Assembly: GCF_000332455.1 (NCBI RefSeq)
Contig: NZ_AOGY02000065.1
Location: 62,001-126,000 of the forward strand
Direction of reading: 5' to 3'
Source of the DNA: Leptospira vanthielii serovar Holland str. Waz Holland = ATCC 700522
GTDB taxonomy: Bacteria > Spirochaetota > Leptospiria > Leptospirales > Leptospiraceae
DNA length: 64,000 bases
A model generated the notes under the pieces. That model did no database searches, was not told where the DNA came from, and saw only the letters and a program-made list of their open reading frames with translations. Both the position numbers and the translations under genes were made by a program. Positions 49,933-59,324 of the stretch are shown one piece after another (the first letter of the stretch is position 1; the number at the start of each line of letters is the position of its first letter).

Positions 49933-50853
49933 CTATTCTCCTACCTGTGGAATTTTTGTTGTGATTTTAGAAAGACCTTCAAAAACGCCACCTATGTTTG
50001 CTAGAGTTTCGGGAACTACAGTGGTTTTAGATATTTTAAAAATTTGACCCAGGGCATCCATATACTCTTGTGTGATTTGTAAACTCACCGCTTCTTTCCC
50101 CCCTTTTTTACTAATGGCTTCCGAGATGAGTTGCAAACCTTTTGCTGTGGCATTGGAGATGACTGTGATCTCTAGAGCTCGTCCTTCTGATTCGTTGACC
50201 AATCGAATTTTTTCGCCTTCGGAAATGTTAATGGATTCTTGTCTTTCTCCAATCGAGTGGTTGACCCGAGATTCCTTTTCTCCTTGGGAGATGGTAATCT
50301 CTGCTCGCCTTTCCCTTTCGGATTTCATTTGGTTTTCCATCTCCAGTAAAATTTGTTTGGGAGGAGTGATATTACGGATTTCGTATCTTGTGACTTTGAT
50401 TCCCCAGGGATCTGTGGCACGATCAATATTGGAGACCACGCGACCATTGATTTCATCTCTTTCTGAAAGTAAATTATCAAAAATTAATTTTCCAATTTCA
50501 GAACGAAGAGTAGTTTGTGCGAGTTGAGTGGTCGCTAACATAAAGTTATCGATTCCGTAAGATGCCTTTTCTCCATCCACAACTTTTAAATACAAAACTC
50601 CATCTACTTCAACGGATACGTTGTCCTTTGTGATACAAACTTGTGGATCAATATCGATGGTTTGTTCTTTTAGGTTTTGGCGGTAACGAATTTGGTCGAC
50701 AAATGGAATCATAAAATAAAATCCCGATTTTAAAACCCCATTCAACACACCTAATCTTTCTTTAACATAAACACTTTGTTCTGGAACAATGATGATTGTC
50801 TTTTTAATGATATAGACAATGACTAAAAATACAACAATGACGGTTGCGCCCAT
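49933..50853 (-). CDS. SPFH/Band 7 (stomatin-like) membrane protein, paralogue 2
   Basis: A 306-residue paralogue of the following gene, with the same order: transmembrane helix (GATVIVVFLVIVYII), SPFH domain (VYVKERLGVLNGVLKSGFYF) and helical tail with QGEKESRVNHS. The ATG at 50853 is chosen because AGAGGA lies about 6 nt upstream; a longer version starting at 50880 adds nine residues without such support. The two copies have probably duplicated in place and may form a mixed oligomer. Confidence 0.94.
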   Translation of the reverse strand: MGATVIVVFLVIVYIIKKTIIIVPEQSVYVKERLGVLNGVLKSGFYFMIPFVDQIRYRQNLKEQTIDIDPQVCITKDNVSVEVDGVLYLKVVDGEKASYGIDNFMLATTQLAQTTLRSEIGKLIFDNLLSERDEINGRVVSNIDRATDPWGIKVTRYEIRNITPPKQILLEMENQMKSERERRAEITISQGEKESRVNHSIGERQESINISEGEKIRLVNESEGRALEITVISNATAKGLQLISEAISKKGGKEAVSLQITQEYMDALGQIFKISKTTVVPETLANIGGVFEGLSKITTKIPQVGE

Positions 50854-50945
50854 AGTTTCTCCTCTGTGACGTTTGACCATACAAAGGAGAGGGAAAAGAG
50901 AAAAGGGTTTTTTTAATTGTGTTTAAAAAAAATGAAATTCTTTGG

Positions 50946-51401
50946 TTATGAATCCACACGTTCCACAGTGAAGGTAAGATTTTCCCTGGAAAGAATTCTG
51001 ACAAAATTTCCTTTTGGGATTTTGGAATCGTTAGAGATAGCATCCCAAAGTGTTCCTTGGAAGCGGACTTTTCCCCCATGTCTTTGGACTAAGATATCTG
51101 TTTCTACAGGAACAATTTGGTTCAGAAAATCATCCTGGATAAAAGGATCTACAGAAGATTCGGATTTAAAAAAACGTTTTACGGCAGTTCCACCCACGAG
51201 GATGGACACTAGGCTTGACACCACCCAAACCACTACTTGAGAATAAAATTCCATCGGAACTAAACGAGTCAAAATTCCTGTAAATATGGCTCCAATTCCT
51301 AAAAACATGACAAAGGTTCCAGGCAAAAGGAATTCGGAAAAAAGTAATGTGATTCCAAGGAAAATCCATACATAGGGTGAGTTTGCAAAAATAAAATCCA
51401 A
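50946..51401 (-). CDS. NfeD-like membrane protein
   Basis: A 151-residue NfeD-family protein that usually pairs with SPFH proteins. Hydrophobic helices fill residues about 8-27, 30-50 and 55-75 (FLGITLLFSEFLLPG, FVMFLGIGAIF, VVVWVVSSLVSILVGG), followed by a small beta-barrel (OB-like) domain outside or inside the membrane (GTLWDAISNDSKIPKGNFVRI). Encoded 92 nt upstream of the SPFH pair on the same strand, matching the common NfeD-stomatin operon. Confidence 0.9.
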   Translation of the reverse strand: MDFIFANSPYVWIFLGITLLFSEFLLPGTFVMFLGIGAIFTGILTRLVPMEFYSQVVVWVVSSLVSILVGGTAVKRFFKSESSVDPFIQDDFLNQIVPVETDILVQRHGGKVRFQGTLWDAISNDSKIPKGNFVRILSRENLTFTVERVDS

Positions 51402-51494
51402 AGGGAACCTCTAAAGAAAAGGAACACTGGATTCTAATGTAAGGCAAGAAAAATAATACTTTGAATTCGAACGAAGGCTTAGAACTTGTCTTGT

Positions 51495-51923
51495 ATGAAA
51501 CGAATTTTCCTTATCTTACTGGGAGTTTTTCTCATACTCCAGTTTTTCCCTGTCGCTAGAACGAATCCTCCCGTTACTTCGGAAATCCAAACCACACCGG
51601 AAATCAAAGAAGTCCTGAAACGCAGCTGTTATGACTGCCATTCGAATGAAACGATTTGGCCTAAATACTCTTATATTTTTCCAGCTTCCTTACTCATTTC
51701 ACACCATGTAGAAGAAGGGCGTGGTGAATTGAATTTTTCCGAATTTGGACTTCTCGCCGAAAGAAAACAAAATAAAAAAATATACGAAGTTTGGGAACAA
51801 GTCGACGAAGGCGAGATGCCGCCGAAAGACTATCTTTTATTGCATCCGAGTGCCAAGTTATCCGACAAGGAAAAAGAAATTTTGAAAGTTTGGGCTGATC
51901 TGAATAACAAGGAATCTGAATGA
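51495..51923 (+). CDS. Exported haem-binding domain protein
   Basis: A 142-residue protein with a signal peptide ([20 protein letters not shown]) and a single CxxCH haem-binding site ([12 protein letters not shown], about residues 46-57), followed by the conserved [26 protein letters not shown] pattern of the haem-binding DUF family, and a C-terminal [11 protein letters not shown]. Predicted periplasmic cytochrome-like protein of unknown partner. The ATG at 51495 is chosen over a TTG at 51486. ATGA overlap with argH couples the two genes. Confidence 0.9.
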   Translation: MKRIFLILLGVFLILQFFPVARTNPPVTSEIQTTPEIKEVLKRSCYDCHSNETIWPKYSYIFPASLLISHHVEEGRGELNFSEFGLLAERKQNKKIYEVWEQVDEGEMPPKDYLLLHPSAKLSDKEKEILKVWADLNNKESE

Positions 51924-53356
51924 AAGAAAAAAAATTATGGGGTGGTCGATTTGACGCACCACCATCTTCTCTTATGATTCGTATTGGAGAATCTATTAGT
52001 TTTGACAAAGAACTTTATTCCCACGACATAGAAGGTTCCATTTCGCATTCCCGAATGCTAAAACGAATTGGAATTTTATCGGAATCAGAACAAAGAAAAA
52101 TTGAAACAGGCCTCATTCAGATCAAAAAGGAAATCGATTCCGGAAAGTTTGAATTTAAAATTGAAAACGAAGACATTCACATGTCTGTGGAATCTCGCCT
52201 AACGGAGCTTTTGGGAGATTTGGGAAAAAAACTCCACACAGGCCGCAGTCGTAACGACCAAGTTTCGCAAGACGTTCGTTTGTATATCAAATCGGAAGTG
52301 GAAGCCATTTTGGTTTTACTTCTAGATTTACTTTCCGCTTGGATTGGAAAGGCAGAGGCCCATACCAAAACTATCATTCCTGGTTACACACATTTGCAAA
52401 TTGCCCAACCCATAAGAGCCTCTCATTATTTTTTATCCCATTTTTGGGCCAACGTCCGTGATTTTGAGGACTTTCTCGATGCATATGAAAGGGCCGATGA
52501 ATTAGTGTTAGGTTCCGGTGCTCTGGCTGGTGTCAACTATGCAACGGATCGGGAATTTTTGAAAAAGGATTTGTCACTATCTCGGATCTCCGAAAACTCC
52601 ATTGATGCTGTAAGCCAAAGAGACCATATCTTTAAATTCCTTTTTGCGGCCTCTCAGTTTATGATCCATGTATCACGTTTTTGTGAAGAGATTATTCTTT
52701 ATACATCCCAAGAATTTAGTTATTTCAAACTTCCTGACCATCTCACTACTGGATCTTCCATTATGCCTCAAAAGAAAAATCCTGATGTGGCAGAACTCAT
52801 TCGCGGAAAATCAGGACGAGTGATTGGAAGTTTGACACACCTACTTGTGATGGTAAAAGGAACGCCTCTTTCGTATAACAGAGATTTCCAAGAAGACAAA
52901 CTCCCGTTATTTGATACGGTCAAACAAATCAAGTTGAGTATCGAAGGGGTTCGGGATATGGTTCTCGGGATCCAAGTGTTTCCCGAAAATGCACTCCGCA
53001 GTTTGCGTTTGGGATTTTCCACGGCCACAGACCTTGCGGATTGGCTTGTGAGTGCAAAAGGAATTCCTTTCCGTTCGGCCCATGAGATTGTTGGGGAACT
53101 TGTGAAACATTGTTCGGTCAAAGGATATGATCTGTTTAATATCCCCAGTGGAGAAAGGGGCCAAATCCACGCCGTTCTCACTGATCCTGGGTATGAAGCC
53201 GCCATCTCGCTTGAAACCTCTTGTGACAAAAAAGATGTGATGGGAGGGACTTCCTTTTCTCGTCAAAAAGAACAAATCAAACGTGCCAAGGCCAAGGTAA
53301 ACGAATTGACCAAAAAGCTAAAATCAATAGAATCTAAAGGTAAAAAATATATATGA
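51920..53356 (+). CDS. argH: Argininosuccinate lyase
   Basis: Splits argininosuccinate to arginine and fumarate. The 478-residue protein carries the family signatures: opening [23 protein letters not shown], the signature [12 protein letters not shown], and [13 protein letters not shown]. The catalytic serine-containing loop is the PQKKNP region. Start ATG at 51920 overlaps the haem-protein stop; its own stop overlaps the next gene (ATGA). No other arginine gene is adjacent. Confidence 0.97.
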   Translation: MKEKKLWGGRFDAPPSSLMIRIGESISFDKELYSHDIEGSISHSRMLKRIGILSESEQRKIETGLIQIKKEIDSGKFEFKIENEDIHMSVESRLTELLGDLGKKLHTGRSRNDQVSQDVRLYIKSEVEAILVLLLDLLSAWIGKAEAHTKTIIPGYTHLQIAQPIRASHYFLSHFWANVRDFEDFLDAYERADELVLGSGALAGVNYATDREFLKKDLSLSRISENSIDAVSQRDHIFKFLFAASQFMIHVSRFCEEIILYTSQEFSYFKLPDHLTTGSSIMPQKKNPDVAELIRGKSGRVIGSLTHLLVMVKGTPLSYNRDFQEDKLPLFDTVKQIKLSIEGVRDMVLGIQVFPENALRSLRLGFSTATDLADWLVSAKGIPFRSAHEIVGELVKHCSVKGYDLFNIPSGERGQIHAVLTDPGYEAAISLETSCDKKDVMGGTSFSRQKEQIKRAKAKVNELTKKLKSIESKGKKYI

Positions 53357-54234
53357 ATCCGAATGTTTTAAATAAAGTTTCCTTCTTCGCATTACTCTTT
53401 TTAGTCGCTTCGCAAGCCGTATTCTGCAGTGACCAAAGATTTAAAAGAATCACCTACGAACCTATTTCTTATTCTCCTTCTAAAGTGATTGTCAAACGTG
53501 CCGACCAAACCACTGCCAAACTTCCAGAAAAACCAGCCATTTACGCTGTGTTCCATACAACCGCAGGGGATTTGGTTTTAGAACTTTATGATACTGCCGC
53601 ACCAAAAACAGTGCAGAACTTTATTGATTTGGCCCAAGGCGAAAAAGAATTTCAAACTGACAAAGGTTCCGAAAGACGACCGTTTTACGATGGCCTGAAA
53701 TTTCACAGAGTCATTGAAAATTTTATGGCGCAAGGGGGATGTCCGAGAGGGGACGGAACTGGAGGGCCTGGATACCAAACCGAAGATGAAATCAACGGGA
53801 AAGCACTGGGACTCGACAAAATTAAAATCAAAGATGCCCCACAATACCAAGCTCAATTACAAAGGGCTGTACTTGCAGAATTCAAAATTCAGTCTCGGCC
53901 TGAGTTTGAAGAAAAAAGAACCGAAGTGGAAAAGGCTTACCAAGAGGCTATGGAATTACCGGTTTTAGAAGTTTTACACCGAGTGGGTTATCGTTATAAC
54001 GAAGCCCTTCCTAGTAAAAAAGCTCTGCGAGGATCTTTGGCCATGGCCAATGCAGGTCCAAATACCAATGGATCACAGTTTTTTATCAACCAAGTTGACA
54101 CTCCTCATTTGGACGGCCTCCATACAGTGTTTGGATTTTTAGTTTCTGGGTTTGATGTACTTGACCGAATCATTGAAAAAGGGAACCTTCAGACGACCAT
54201 CCGAAAGGTTGTCATCATAGACAAAAGACAATGA
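53353..54234 (+). CDS. Exported cyclophilin-type peptidyl-prolyl isomerase
   Basis: Catalyses proline cis-trans isomerisation. The 293-residue protein has a signal peptide (about 1-25, [15 protein letters not shown]) and the cyclophilin fold: [34 protein letters not shown] and [16 protein letters not shown] roughly 65-residue insertion (about 150-220) splits the fold between [10 protein letters not shown] and [10 protein letters not shown]; its sequence is helical and charged. The cysteine at the end of the signal has a poor lipobox, so lipidation is doubtful. Coupled to both neighbours by ATGA overlaps. Confidence 0.93.
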   Translation: MNPNVLNKVSFFALLFLVASQAVFCSDQRFKRITYEPISYSPSKVIVKRADQTTAKLPEKPAIYAVFHTTAGDLVLELYDTAAPKTVQNFIDLAQGEKEFQTDKGSERRPFYDGLKFHRVIENFMAQGGCPRGDGTGGPGYQTEDEINGKALGLDKIKIKDAPQYQAQLQRAVLAEFKIQSRPEFEEKRTEVEKAYQEAMELPVLEVLHRVGYRYNEALPSKKALRGSLAMANAGPNTNGSQFFINQVDTPHLDGLHTVFGFLVSGFDVLDRIIEKGNLQTTIRKVVIIDKRQ

Positions 54235-54830
54235 ACTACTTAGAAGGAATCGAAGTCATCCAAAAATACACATCGGGTTCTTCCGTGGAACCGGTGTTGA
54301 AATTCATTATGACCATACCACATAATGAAGAGGCATTTGCCAATGCCTTGGATGAGGTGGGGGGAATCAATCGTTACCCCGATACCTTTGTCGGACTCCT
54401 GAGTTTTATCAGTTTCATCCTAGGCCAGAAATCAAAAATGAGCCAACTCTATGAAACTTCTTTGGATCGCTATGAAACCTTAAACCAAGTGACCTCTAAA
54501 CGCAAACCGACAGAAGAAGAGTCCAAAATAAAACGTACGTTAACCGATTTTATTCTAAAAATTGAAAAGGTATTTGAAATTCAAGATCTTACAGACGAAA
54601 GTTTGGTAAAGGAACTGAACCGGTTTGTTTCCGAAGCAAATCTTTACGGGGTGACAGACAATGAGATCAAAAACTTAAAAGTTTCCTCTAAAACTGTGGC
54701 CCTCGTGGAACCCCATTTGGACAAACAAAGGGAAAATTACTATCAATACAAAAAACTAGGTGCTGTTATGACAAGGCTCATCCGAATCGCAGACTATATT
54801 TTGGCAGAAGCCAAAATGGGAACTGGTTAA
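54231..54830 (+). CDS. Unknown 199-aa protein
   Basis: No recognised family, signal peptide or membrane helix. The sequence is predicted mostly helical, with charged stretches (KRKPTEEESKIKRTLTDFI) and a final hydrophobic helix (AVMTRLIRIADYILAEAKM). The start overlaps the cyclophilin stop by 4 nt, so it is translationally coupled and likely expressed with argH and cyclophilin. A 61-nt gap follows before the next gene. Confidence 0.75.
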   Translation: MNYLEGIEVIQKYTSGSSVEPVLKFIMTIPHNEEAFANALDEVGGINRYPDTFVGLLSFISFILGQKSKMSQLYETSLDRYETLNQVTSKRKPTEEESKIKRTLTDFILKIEKVFEIQDLTDESLVKELNRFVSEANLYGVTDNEIKNLKVSSKTVALVEPHLDKQRENYYQYKKLGAVMTRLIRIADYILAEAKMGTG

Positions 54831-54891
54831 GCCTTTTTATGTCCTAAAAATTCTTTCGGAAATCTCAATTATTGCCGAAATCTTAAAGTGT

Positions 54892-55878
54892 ATGCGGTCT
54901 CTGCGAACATATATCATTTTAGGAATTCTTTTGCCAAGTTCCCTATTTGCATTTCCTGATAGGGATGCTCGCGGGGAACGAATTGATAACTTTGTCTCCT
55001 TACAGTCAAAAATCAGTTTGTCTTTGACAAAACGAAGTTACCAGTCAGGCGAAAGAGTCCCATTGACCTTCACTGTCACGAACACCGGTAAAGAAGTGGT
55101 TCGTATTTTCCCTTCCTTTGACTACCGCTATTCCTTTCAAATCATTGTAAAAGATGAAAATGATCGTATCCTCACACCCATAGAGGATCCCGAATTCCCT
55201 GACCCCATTCTCAAACGTAGAACCACCATTGTGAATTTAGTGGGGGATGAGAACAAAGAAGTGAGCCTCCACCGCAACGAGTCCTTTTCCAAAACCATTT
55301 ATTTAGATGAACATTATAGTTTTTTACCGGACCAAAAGTTTTATGTGACTGGTTACTTTTATCCCAATTATACAGAAGATAAATCGGCTTTCCTTCGTTC
55401 TGGGAATACTGTAGGATTTCTATTTCAGAATTCAAAAGCTGAGAGAAAGGAAACAATCACTCGCCAAATCACAGAAAACGGTGGGCTTTCTCCCGAAGAG
55501 ACCATCTTCCTTTTCCTCGGTGCCGAAATGAAAAAACACTGGGAATACCACTTCAAGTGGATCGATTTTTCGGAATATATTTTAGCCTATGATCGTTATA
55601 GCAGCGCCTATACCGAAGCTGGTGTGGGTGAAAGGGAAACCATCATCGAGGATTTTAAAGAGTATTTGACGGAGACACCCTCCGGTGTGTTAAAATACTT
55701 TAAGGTCATGAATGTGGATTATCCCTCCAAACGGGATGCAAGAGTCCAGGTCTATGTAGAAAGAATGATGGGTCGGTTCAAAACAAGGTACGAATATATA
55801 TACACCTTGCGACAAGAAGAAGGAAGCCGAGTTGGATTTTGGCAGATTAAAAACTTACTCGTAAAGGTAAAAAAATGA
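54892..55878 (+). CDS. Unknown exported protein, possible BsuPI-like domain
   Basis: A 328-residue protein with a cleavable signal peptide (RSLRTYIILGILLPSSLFA). Residues about 40-160 look like a beta-sandwich with the pattern RSYQSGERVPLTFTVTNTGK, reminiscent of the BsuPI/intracellular-proteinase-inhibitor-like domain. The C-terminal half has no recognised motif. It ends with an ATGA overlap into fliM, so its expression is tied to that gene; a role in the flagellar or periplasmic apparatus is possible but unproven. Confidence 0.72.
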   Translation: MRSLRTYIILGILLPSSLFAFPDRDARGERIDNFVSLQSKISLSLTKRSYQSGERVPLTFTVTNTGKEVVRIFPSFDYRYSFQIIVKDENDRILTPIEDPEFPDPILKRRTTIVNLVGDENKEVSLHRNESFSKTIYLDEHYSFLPDQKFYVTGYFYPNYTEDKSAFLRSGNTVGFLFQNSKAERKETITRQITENGGLSPEETIFLFLGAEMKKHWEYHFKWIDFSEYILAYDRYSSAYTEAGVGERETIIEDFKEYLTETPSGVLKYFKVMNVDYPSKRDARVQVYVERMMGRFKTRYEYIYTLRQEEGSRVGFWQIKNLLVKVKK

Positions 55879-56900
55879 CGGAAATCCTTTCTCAAGACGA
55901 AATTGATGCCCTGTTAAACGCCATCTCCTCTGGGGAAGTCTCCGAGGATGAATATTCATCGGTTGGGGAACAAAAGAAAGTCAAAATCTACGACTTCAAA
56001 CGTCCGGATAAATTTTCAAAAGACCAAATTCGTACTCTACAGATGATGCACGAGACCTTTGCTCGTTTGGCAACCACAGGACTTTCGGCACAACTTCGTG
56101 CTCTCGTTGTGGTGCACGTAGCATCAGTGGATCGGTTGACTTATGAAGAATTCATTCGTTCCATTCCCAATCCCACTACACTTGCGGTAATCAATATGGA
56201 TCCCCTTTGCGGATCTGCCATTTTAGAAATTGACCCTTCCATTTCCTTTACGATCATTGATCGTCTGTTTGGTGGTAAGGGAGAATCATCTAAAGTAAAC
56301 CGAGAACTTTCTGATATTGAGTTATCGGTAATGGAAGGGATTATTGTAAGGATCCTTGGAAACTTAAGAGAGTCTTGGTCTACGGTAATCGACTTACGTC
56401 CGAGGCTCGGAAACATTGAAACAAACCCGCAGTTCGCACAAGTAGTTCCTCCGAATGACATGGTGGTATTAATTACCTTCGAAACCAAAGTGGGAGAAGT
56501 CGAAGGGATGACAAACCTTTGTATTCCTTACATCACAATTGAACCAATCATTAATAAACTTTCTGCTCAGTACTGGTATTCCTCGATTCGTAAAGGGGAA
56601 GTGGATGAAAACCGTGCGGTCATCCAAGAGCGACTCGACCAGGTCAAAATCCCTTTGATTTCTGAAGTCGGAAGTGTGGACATCTCACTCAATGATCTCA
56701 TGAACCTACATGTCGGGGATGTGATCAAATTAGAAAATACGCCGATTAAAACCGACCTAATGGTAAAGGTGGGAGATCGCAGTAAGTTTAAAGCCACACC
56801 GGGAAGAGTGGGAAACCGTCTAGCCATCCAAATCGGGGATAGCATCGAAGATATTCCAGACGAACTTCTTGGCTCCACACGTTCGGAACAAGAATACTGA
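55875..56900 (+). CDS. fliM: Flagellar motor switch protein FliM
   Basis: Core C-ring protein that binds phospho-CheY. The 341-residue protein has the CheY-binding peptide ILSQDEIDALLNAI (residues 4-17), the FliM middle domain (YDFKRPDKFSKDQIRTLQMM, FARLATTGLSAQLRA) and the C-terminal SpoA domain (about 245-320; LIPEV-like stretch VGSVDISLNDLMNLHVGDVIKLE). ATGA overlap with the preceding unknown gene. fliN lies 8 kb upstream on the same strand. Confidence 0.97.
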   Translation: MTEILSQDEIDALLNAISSGEVSEDEYSSVGEQKKVKIYDFKRPDKFSKDQIRTLQMMHETFARLATTGLSAQLRALVVVHVASVDRLTYEEFIRSIPNPTTLAVINMDPLCGSAILEIDPSISFTIIDRLFGGKGESSKVNRELSDIELSVMEGIIVRILGNLRESWSTVIDLRPRLGNIETNPQFAQVVPPNDMVVLITFETKVGEVEGMTNLCIPYITIEPIINKLSAQYWYSSIRKGEVDENRAVIQERLDQVKIPLISEVGSVDISLNDLMNLHVGDVIKLENTPIKTDLMVKVGDRSKFKATPGRVGNRLAIQIGDSIEDIPDELLGSTRSEQEY

Positions 56901-56922
56901 TTAAATTCGCTTAACACACTTT

Positions 56923-58332
56923 ATGCGAAGATTAAATGCATTCAAAGTAGTATTTTATTTACTCGGAAAGTTTGTGTTCGATTTATTTCTCTCTTTAGGA
57001 AAAATTCAACATGATAAATTTTCCCTTTTTGGAATCCTGGTATTCTTCGTCTTAAGTGGAACAATCCATGCCAAACCGAAAAAAAACTCGGATTCATTGG
57101 AAAGGAAACCTTCTAAGGTTCGCCCAACCATTGTTTTATCGATCGATGGATTCCCGGCTTATTATTGGTCTGATCCGAAATACCATGTATACTTTCCCCA
57201 TTTAAGCGAACTCTTCCAAAAATATGGAGTTTCTGAAATCGAAACGGTCAATCCTTCCGTGACTTATCCCGCACACACTTCAATGGTGACGGGTTTTGAT
57301 CCCGCGAAACATGGAATTTATAACAATACGCTAGTGGACCCTTTTGAGAAAAATGATGGGGGATGGATGTGGTATGCAGAAGACATTCGAACTCCTACAC
57401 TTTGGGATTTGGCAAAAGCAAATCGGAAAACTACTGCCAATGTATTTTGGCCAGTGACTGTGGGTGCAGACATTGATTGGAACCTTCCGCAGTATTGGAG
57501 AAAAAAAAATCCAGAAGACGACAAACTCCTTCGGGCGCTTTCCACAAAAGATTTACATAAAGAAGCAGAACTTGCCGTTGGATCTCCGTTAAACGATGTG
57601 GCAAAAGATGAAATCAAATTAAAAACAGCCACCTGGCTCTTTCACAAAAAAAAACCTGATTTACTATTTGTTTATACTACGGATTTGGATACCAACCACC
57701 ACGGATTTGGTCCAGGCTCGGAAAAAGCTTTGTTACGTTTGTTGGAACTTGACAAAGTCATTTATGATTTTTTGCAATCTGTAGGAGCCTTTTACCCGAA
57801 AGGACCTGCCGTTGTAATTGTTTCTGACCACGGTTTCCATTCGGCAGACTCCGTTTGTGCCCCGAATGTAATTTTGAAACAAAAGGGATATATCAACGAT
57901 GAATCTGGCACCTACCAGCTAACCTTTAAAAGTTCTGGGGGAACTGCTATCCTTTTGCCGGCACCGAATGCTGTGATCTCGCCATCGGAGCTCGAAGGGG
58001 TCATGACTGAAATTCTAAAGGCCTGTCCCGGCTCCGAGTGGGTTTCGGCAACTCCATCGAATTTAAATTTTCCTGCTGCATTGGGAGTCCTTCGCACCTC
58101 ACAGAAGTTATTCTTTAGTGGCACAAGAAAGGGGGAGGTGTTTTCCCAATCGCAAACCCAGGTTCACGGGCATGGATACTGGAATACTCTCCCTGAAATG
58201 AAAACCATTGGTTTGGTTTATGATCCGCGTGGGAAAGAACATACTTTCCAATCGGTCAAAGATGTATTTGGGATTGTGAAAGATCTATTAGACCTTAAAG
58301 AGAAACAAACCAAAGGGCCTAAAAGCAAATAG
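56923..58332 (+). CDS. Alkaline-phosphatase-superfamily (nucleotide pyrophosphatase/phosphodiesterase-like) protein
   Basis: A 469-residue hydrolase with a long, hydrophobic N-terminus (about 1-50, with FSLFGILVFFVLSGTIHA as likely export signal). Metal and nucleophile sites are visible: LSIDGFPAYYW (metal Asp), the nucleophile region NPSVTYPAHTSMVTGF with the catalytic threonine, TTDLDTNHHGFGP (Asp/His metal ligands) and VIVSDHGFHS. This is the NPP/type I phosphodiesterase pattern. Substrate unknown. The ATG at 56923 has no clear ribosome-binding site. Follows fliM by 22 nt. Confidence 0.92.
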   Translation: MRRLNAFKVVFYLLGKFVFDLFLSLGKIQHDKFSLFGILVFFVLSGTIHAKPKKNSDSLERKPSKVRPTIVLSIDGFPAYYWSDPKYHVYFPHLSELFQKYGVSEIETVNPSVTYPAHTSMVTGFDPAKHGIYNNTLVDPFEKNDGGWMWYAEDIRTPTLWDLAKANRKTTANVFWPVTVGADIDWNLPQYWRKKNPEDDKLLRALSTKDLHKEAELAVGSPLNDVAKDEIKLKTATWLFHKKKPDLLFVYTTDLDTNHHGFGPGSEKALLRLLELDKVIYDFLQSVGAFYPKGPAVVIVSDHGFHSADSVCAPNVILKQKGYINDESGTYQLTFKSSGGTAILLPAPNAVISPSELEGVMTEILKACPGSEWVSATPSNLNFPAALGVLRTSQKLFFSGTRKGEVFSQSQTQVHGHGYWNTLPEMKTIGLVYDPRGKEHTFQSVKDVFGIVKDLLDLKEKQTKGPKSK

Positions 58333-58407
58333 AAAATCCTTTGTGATTTGGGATGGTGAGTTTTGAATCACATCCGATCACTTGTGGATGGTGTGAAAAC
58401 TTGAGAC

Positions 58408-58626
58408 CTAATGCTTTTTCCAGTGGATACATTCCCCTGGGCATTCATCCATTTCCTTCTGCACCTTTTTTGTATCTTCCTCTGGGATAGCCGCATCATT
58501 GATGGAAGCACCAGCGATATGGGTTTGAGATACATCATCCTCATCCATCATAAAATACTTTGGCATATTATCTGCACACTGATTACAAGAAGTACAATTG
58601 TCTTTGTCTACATAAGCCTTTCTCAT
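58408..58626 (-). CDS. Small [4Fe-4S]/[3Fe-4S] ferredoxin
   Basis: A 72-residue ferredoxin. The single-cluster ligand pattern is CTSCNQCADNMP with a distant CPGECIHW; the C-x2-C-x2-C with a further Cys suits one 4Fe-4S or 3Fe-4S cluster, and an aspartate-rich middle gives acidity. Electron partner unknown. Start overlaps the stop of the SemiSWEET gene by 4 nt, so it is coupled to it. Read through a 75-nt convergent spacer with the phosphatase-like gene; that spacer holds TCACATCC/GGATGGTGTGA, a possible hairpin without a T-run. Confidence 0.9.
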   Translation of the reverse strand: MRKAYVDKDNCTSCNQCADNMPKYFMMDEDDVSQTHIAGASINDAAIPEEDTKKVQKEMDECPGECIHWKKH

Positions 58627-58880
58627 GTTTTCTCCTCTGTTGTAAGTTTATAATATAAAATAATTGATACGAAAAAAATGGTAACTGCATTTGCGAGAAT
58701 GATGGGAAAATCAGATCGCAATATTCCATAAACAAACCACAAAAGTACACCTAAAAAAAACATAATGTACATATTGCGACTGATGTCTCTAGTTTGTTTG
58801 GTCATGACAACCCGTAACACTTGAGGAAGAAAGGAAACTGTGGTTAAAAATGCAGCAATATAGCCAATTAGGTTTTCCAT
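58623..58880 (-). CDS. SemiSWEET sugar transporter
   Basis: An 85-residue membrane protein, three helices of a half-SWEET that dimerises to move sugars. PQ motif at P19-Q20 (VSFLPQVLRV), W48 (GVLLWFVYG) and N64 (ILANAVTIFF) match the substrate-binding residues known from the L. biflexa homologue, to which it is very similar as I recall. Starts directly after the queF stop; ends in an ATGA-type overlap with the ferredoxin gene. Substrate for the family includes glucose or sucrose. Confidence 0.96.
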   Translation of the reverse strand: MENLIGYIAAFLTTVSFLPQVLRVVMTKQTRDISRNMYIMFFLGVLLWFVYGILRSDFPIILANAVTIFFVSIILYYKLTTEEKT

Positions 58881-59282
58881 TTAGGCCTTATACTCTCGCT
58901 TCACAATTGTTTTCACACCGCCCCGAACGTTGTAATCACCCACCACTTTCACATACATTGGGTTTACGGCGGCAACAAAGTCTTCTAAGATTTTGTTCAC
59001 TACATTTTCGTGGAAAATTCCCACATTTCGGTAGGACATCATGTATTCTTTCAGAGATTTGAGTTCCACACAACGATCTCTCGGAATGTATTCAATAAAA
59101 ATGGATCCAAAGTCAGGAAGGCCCGTTTTCGGGCAGACGGCGGTAAATTCTGGGATGGTAAATTCGATATTGTATTCTTTTCCGGCATAAACGTTGGCAA
59201 ACCATTCGATTTCCGGGGTTTTCCAGGACGGGATATGGTCTTGTTTGTCCTCGTAAGAAGATTCTGATTTTTTTTCCGACAT
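58881..59282 (-). CDS. queF: NADPH-dependent 7-cyano-7-deazaguanine reductase (type I)
   Basis: Reduces preQ0 to preQ1 in queuosine biosynthesis. The 133-residue unimodular QueF has the thioimide-forming cysteine C50 (EFTAVCPKTGLPDFG), D57, and the substrate/NADPH motif ELKSLKEYMMSYRN. Other queuosine genes are not in the window, so the pathway is scattered. First gene of the three-gene leftward run with SemiSWEET and ferredoxin; divergent from guaA by about 40 nt. Confidence 0.95.
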   Translation of the reverse strand: MSEKKSESSYEDKQDHIPSWKTPEIEWFANVYAGKEYNIEFTIPEFTAVCPKTGLPDFGSIFIEYIPRDRCVELKSLKEYMMSYRNVGIFHENVVNKILEDFVAAVNPMYVKVVGDYNVRGGVKTIVKREYKA

Positions 59283-59324
59283 TTGTTTACCCCGACAATT
59301 GCAAAATTATTTTGGAATCATCCC

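Noticed and set aside
58333..58407. Terminator between the phosphatase-like gene and ferredoxin
   Set aside because: TCACATCC/GGATGGTGTGA can pair with a bulge, but no T-run lies on either side.
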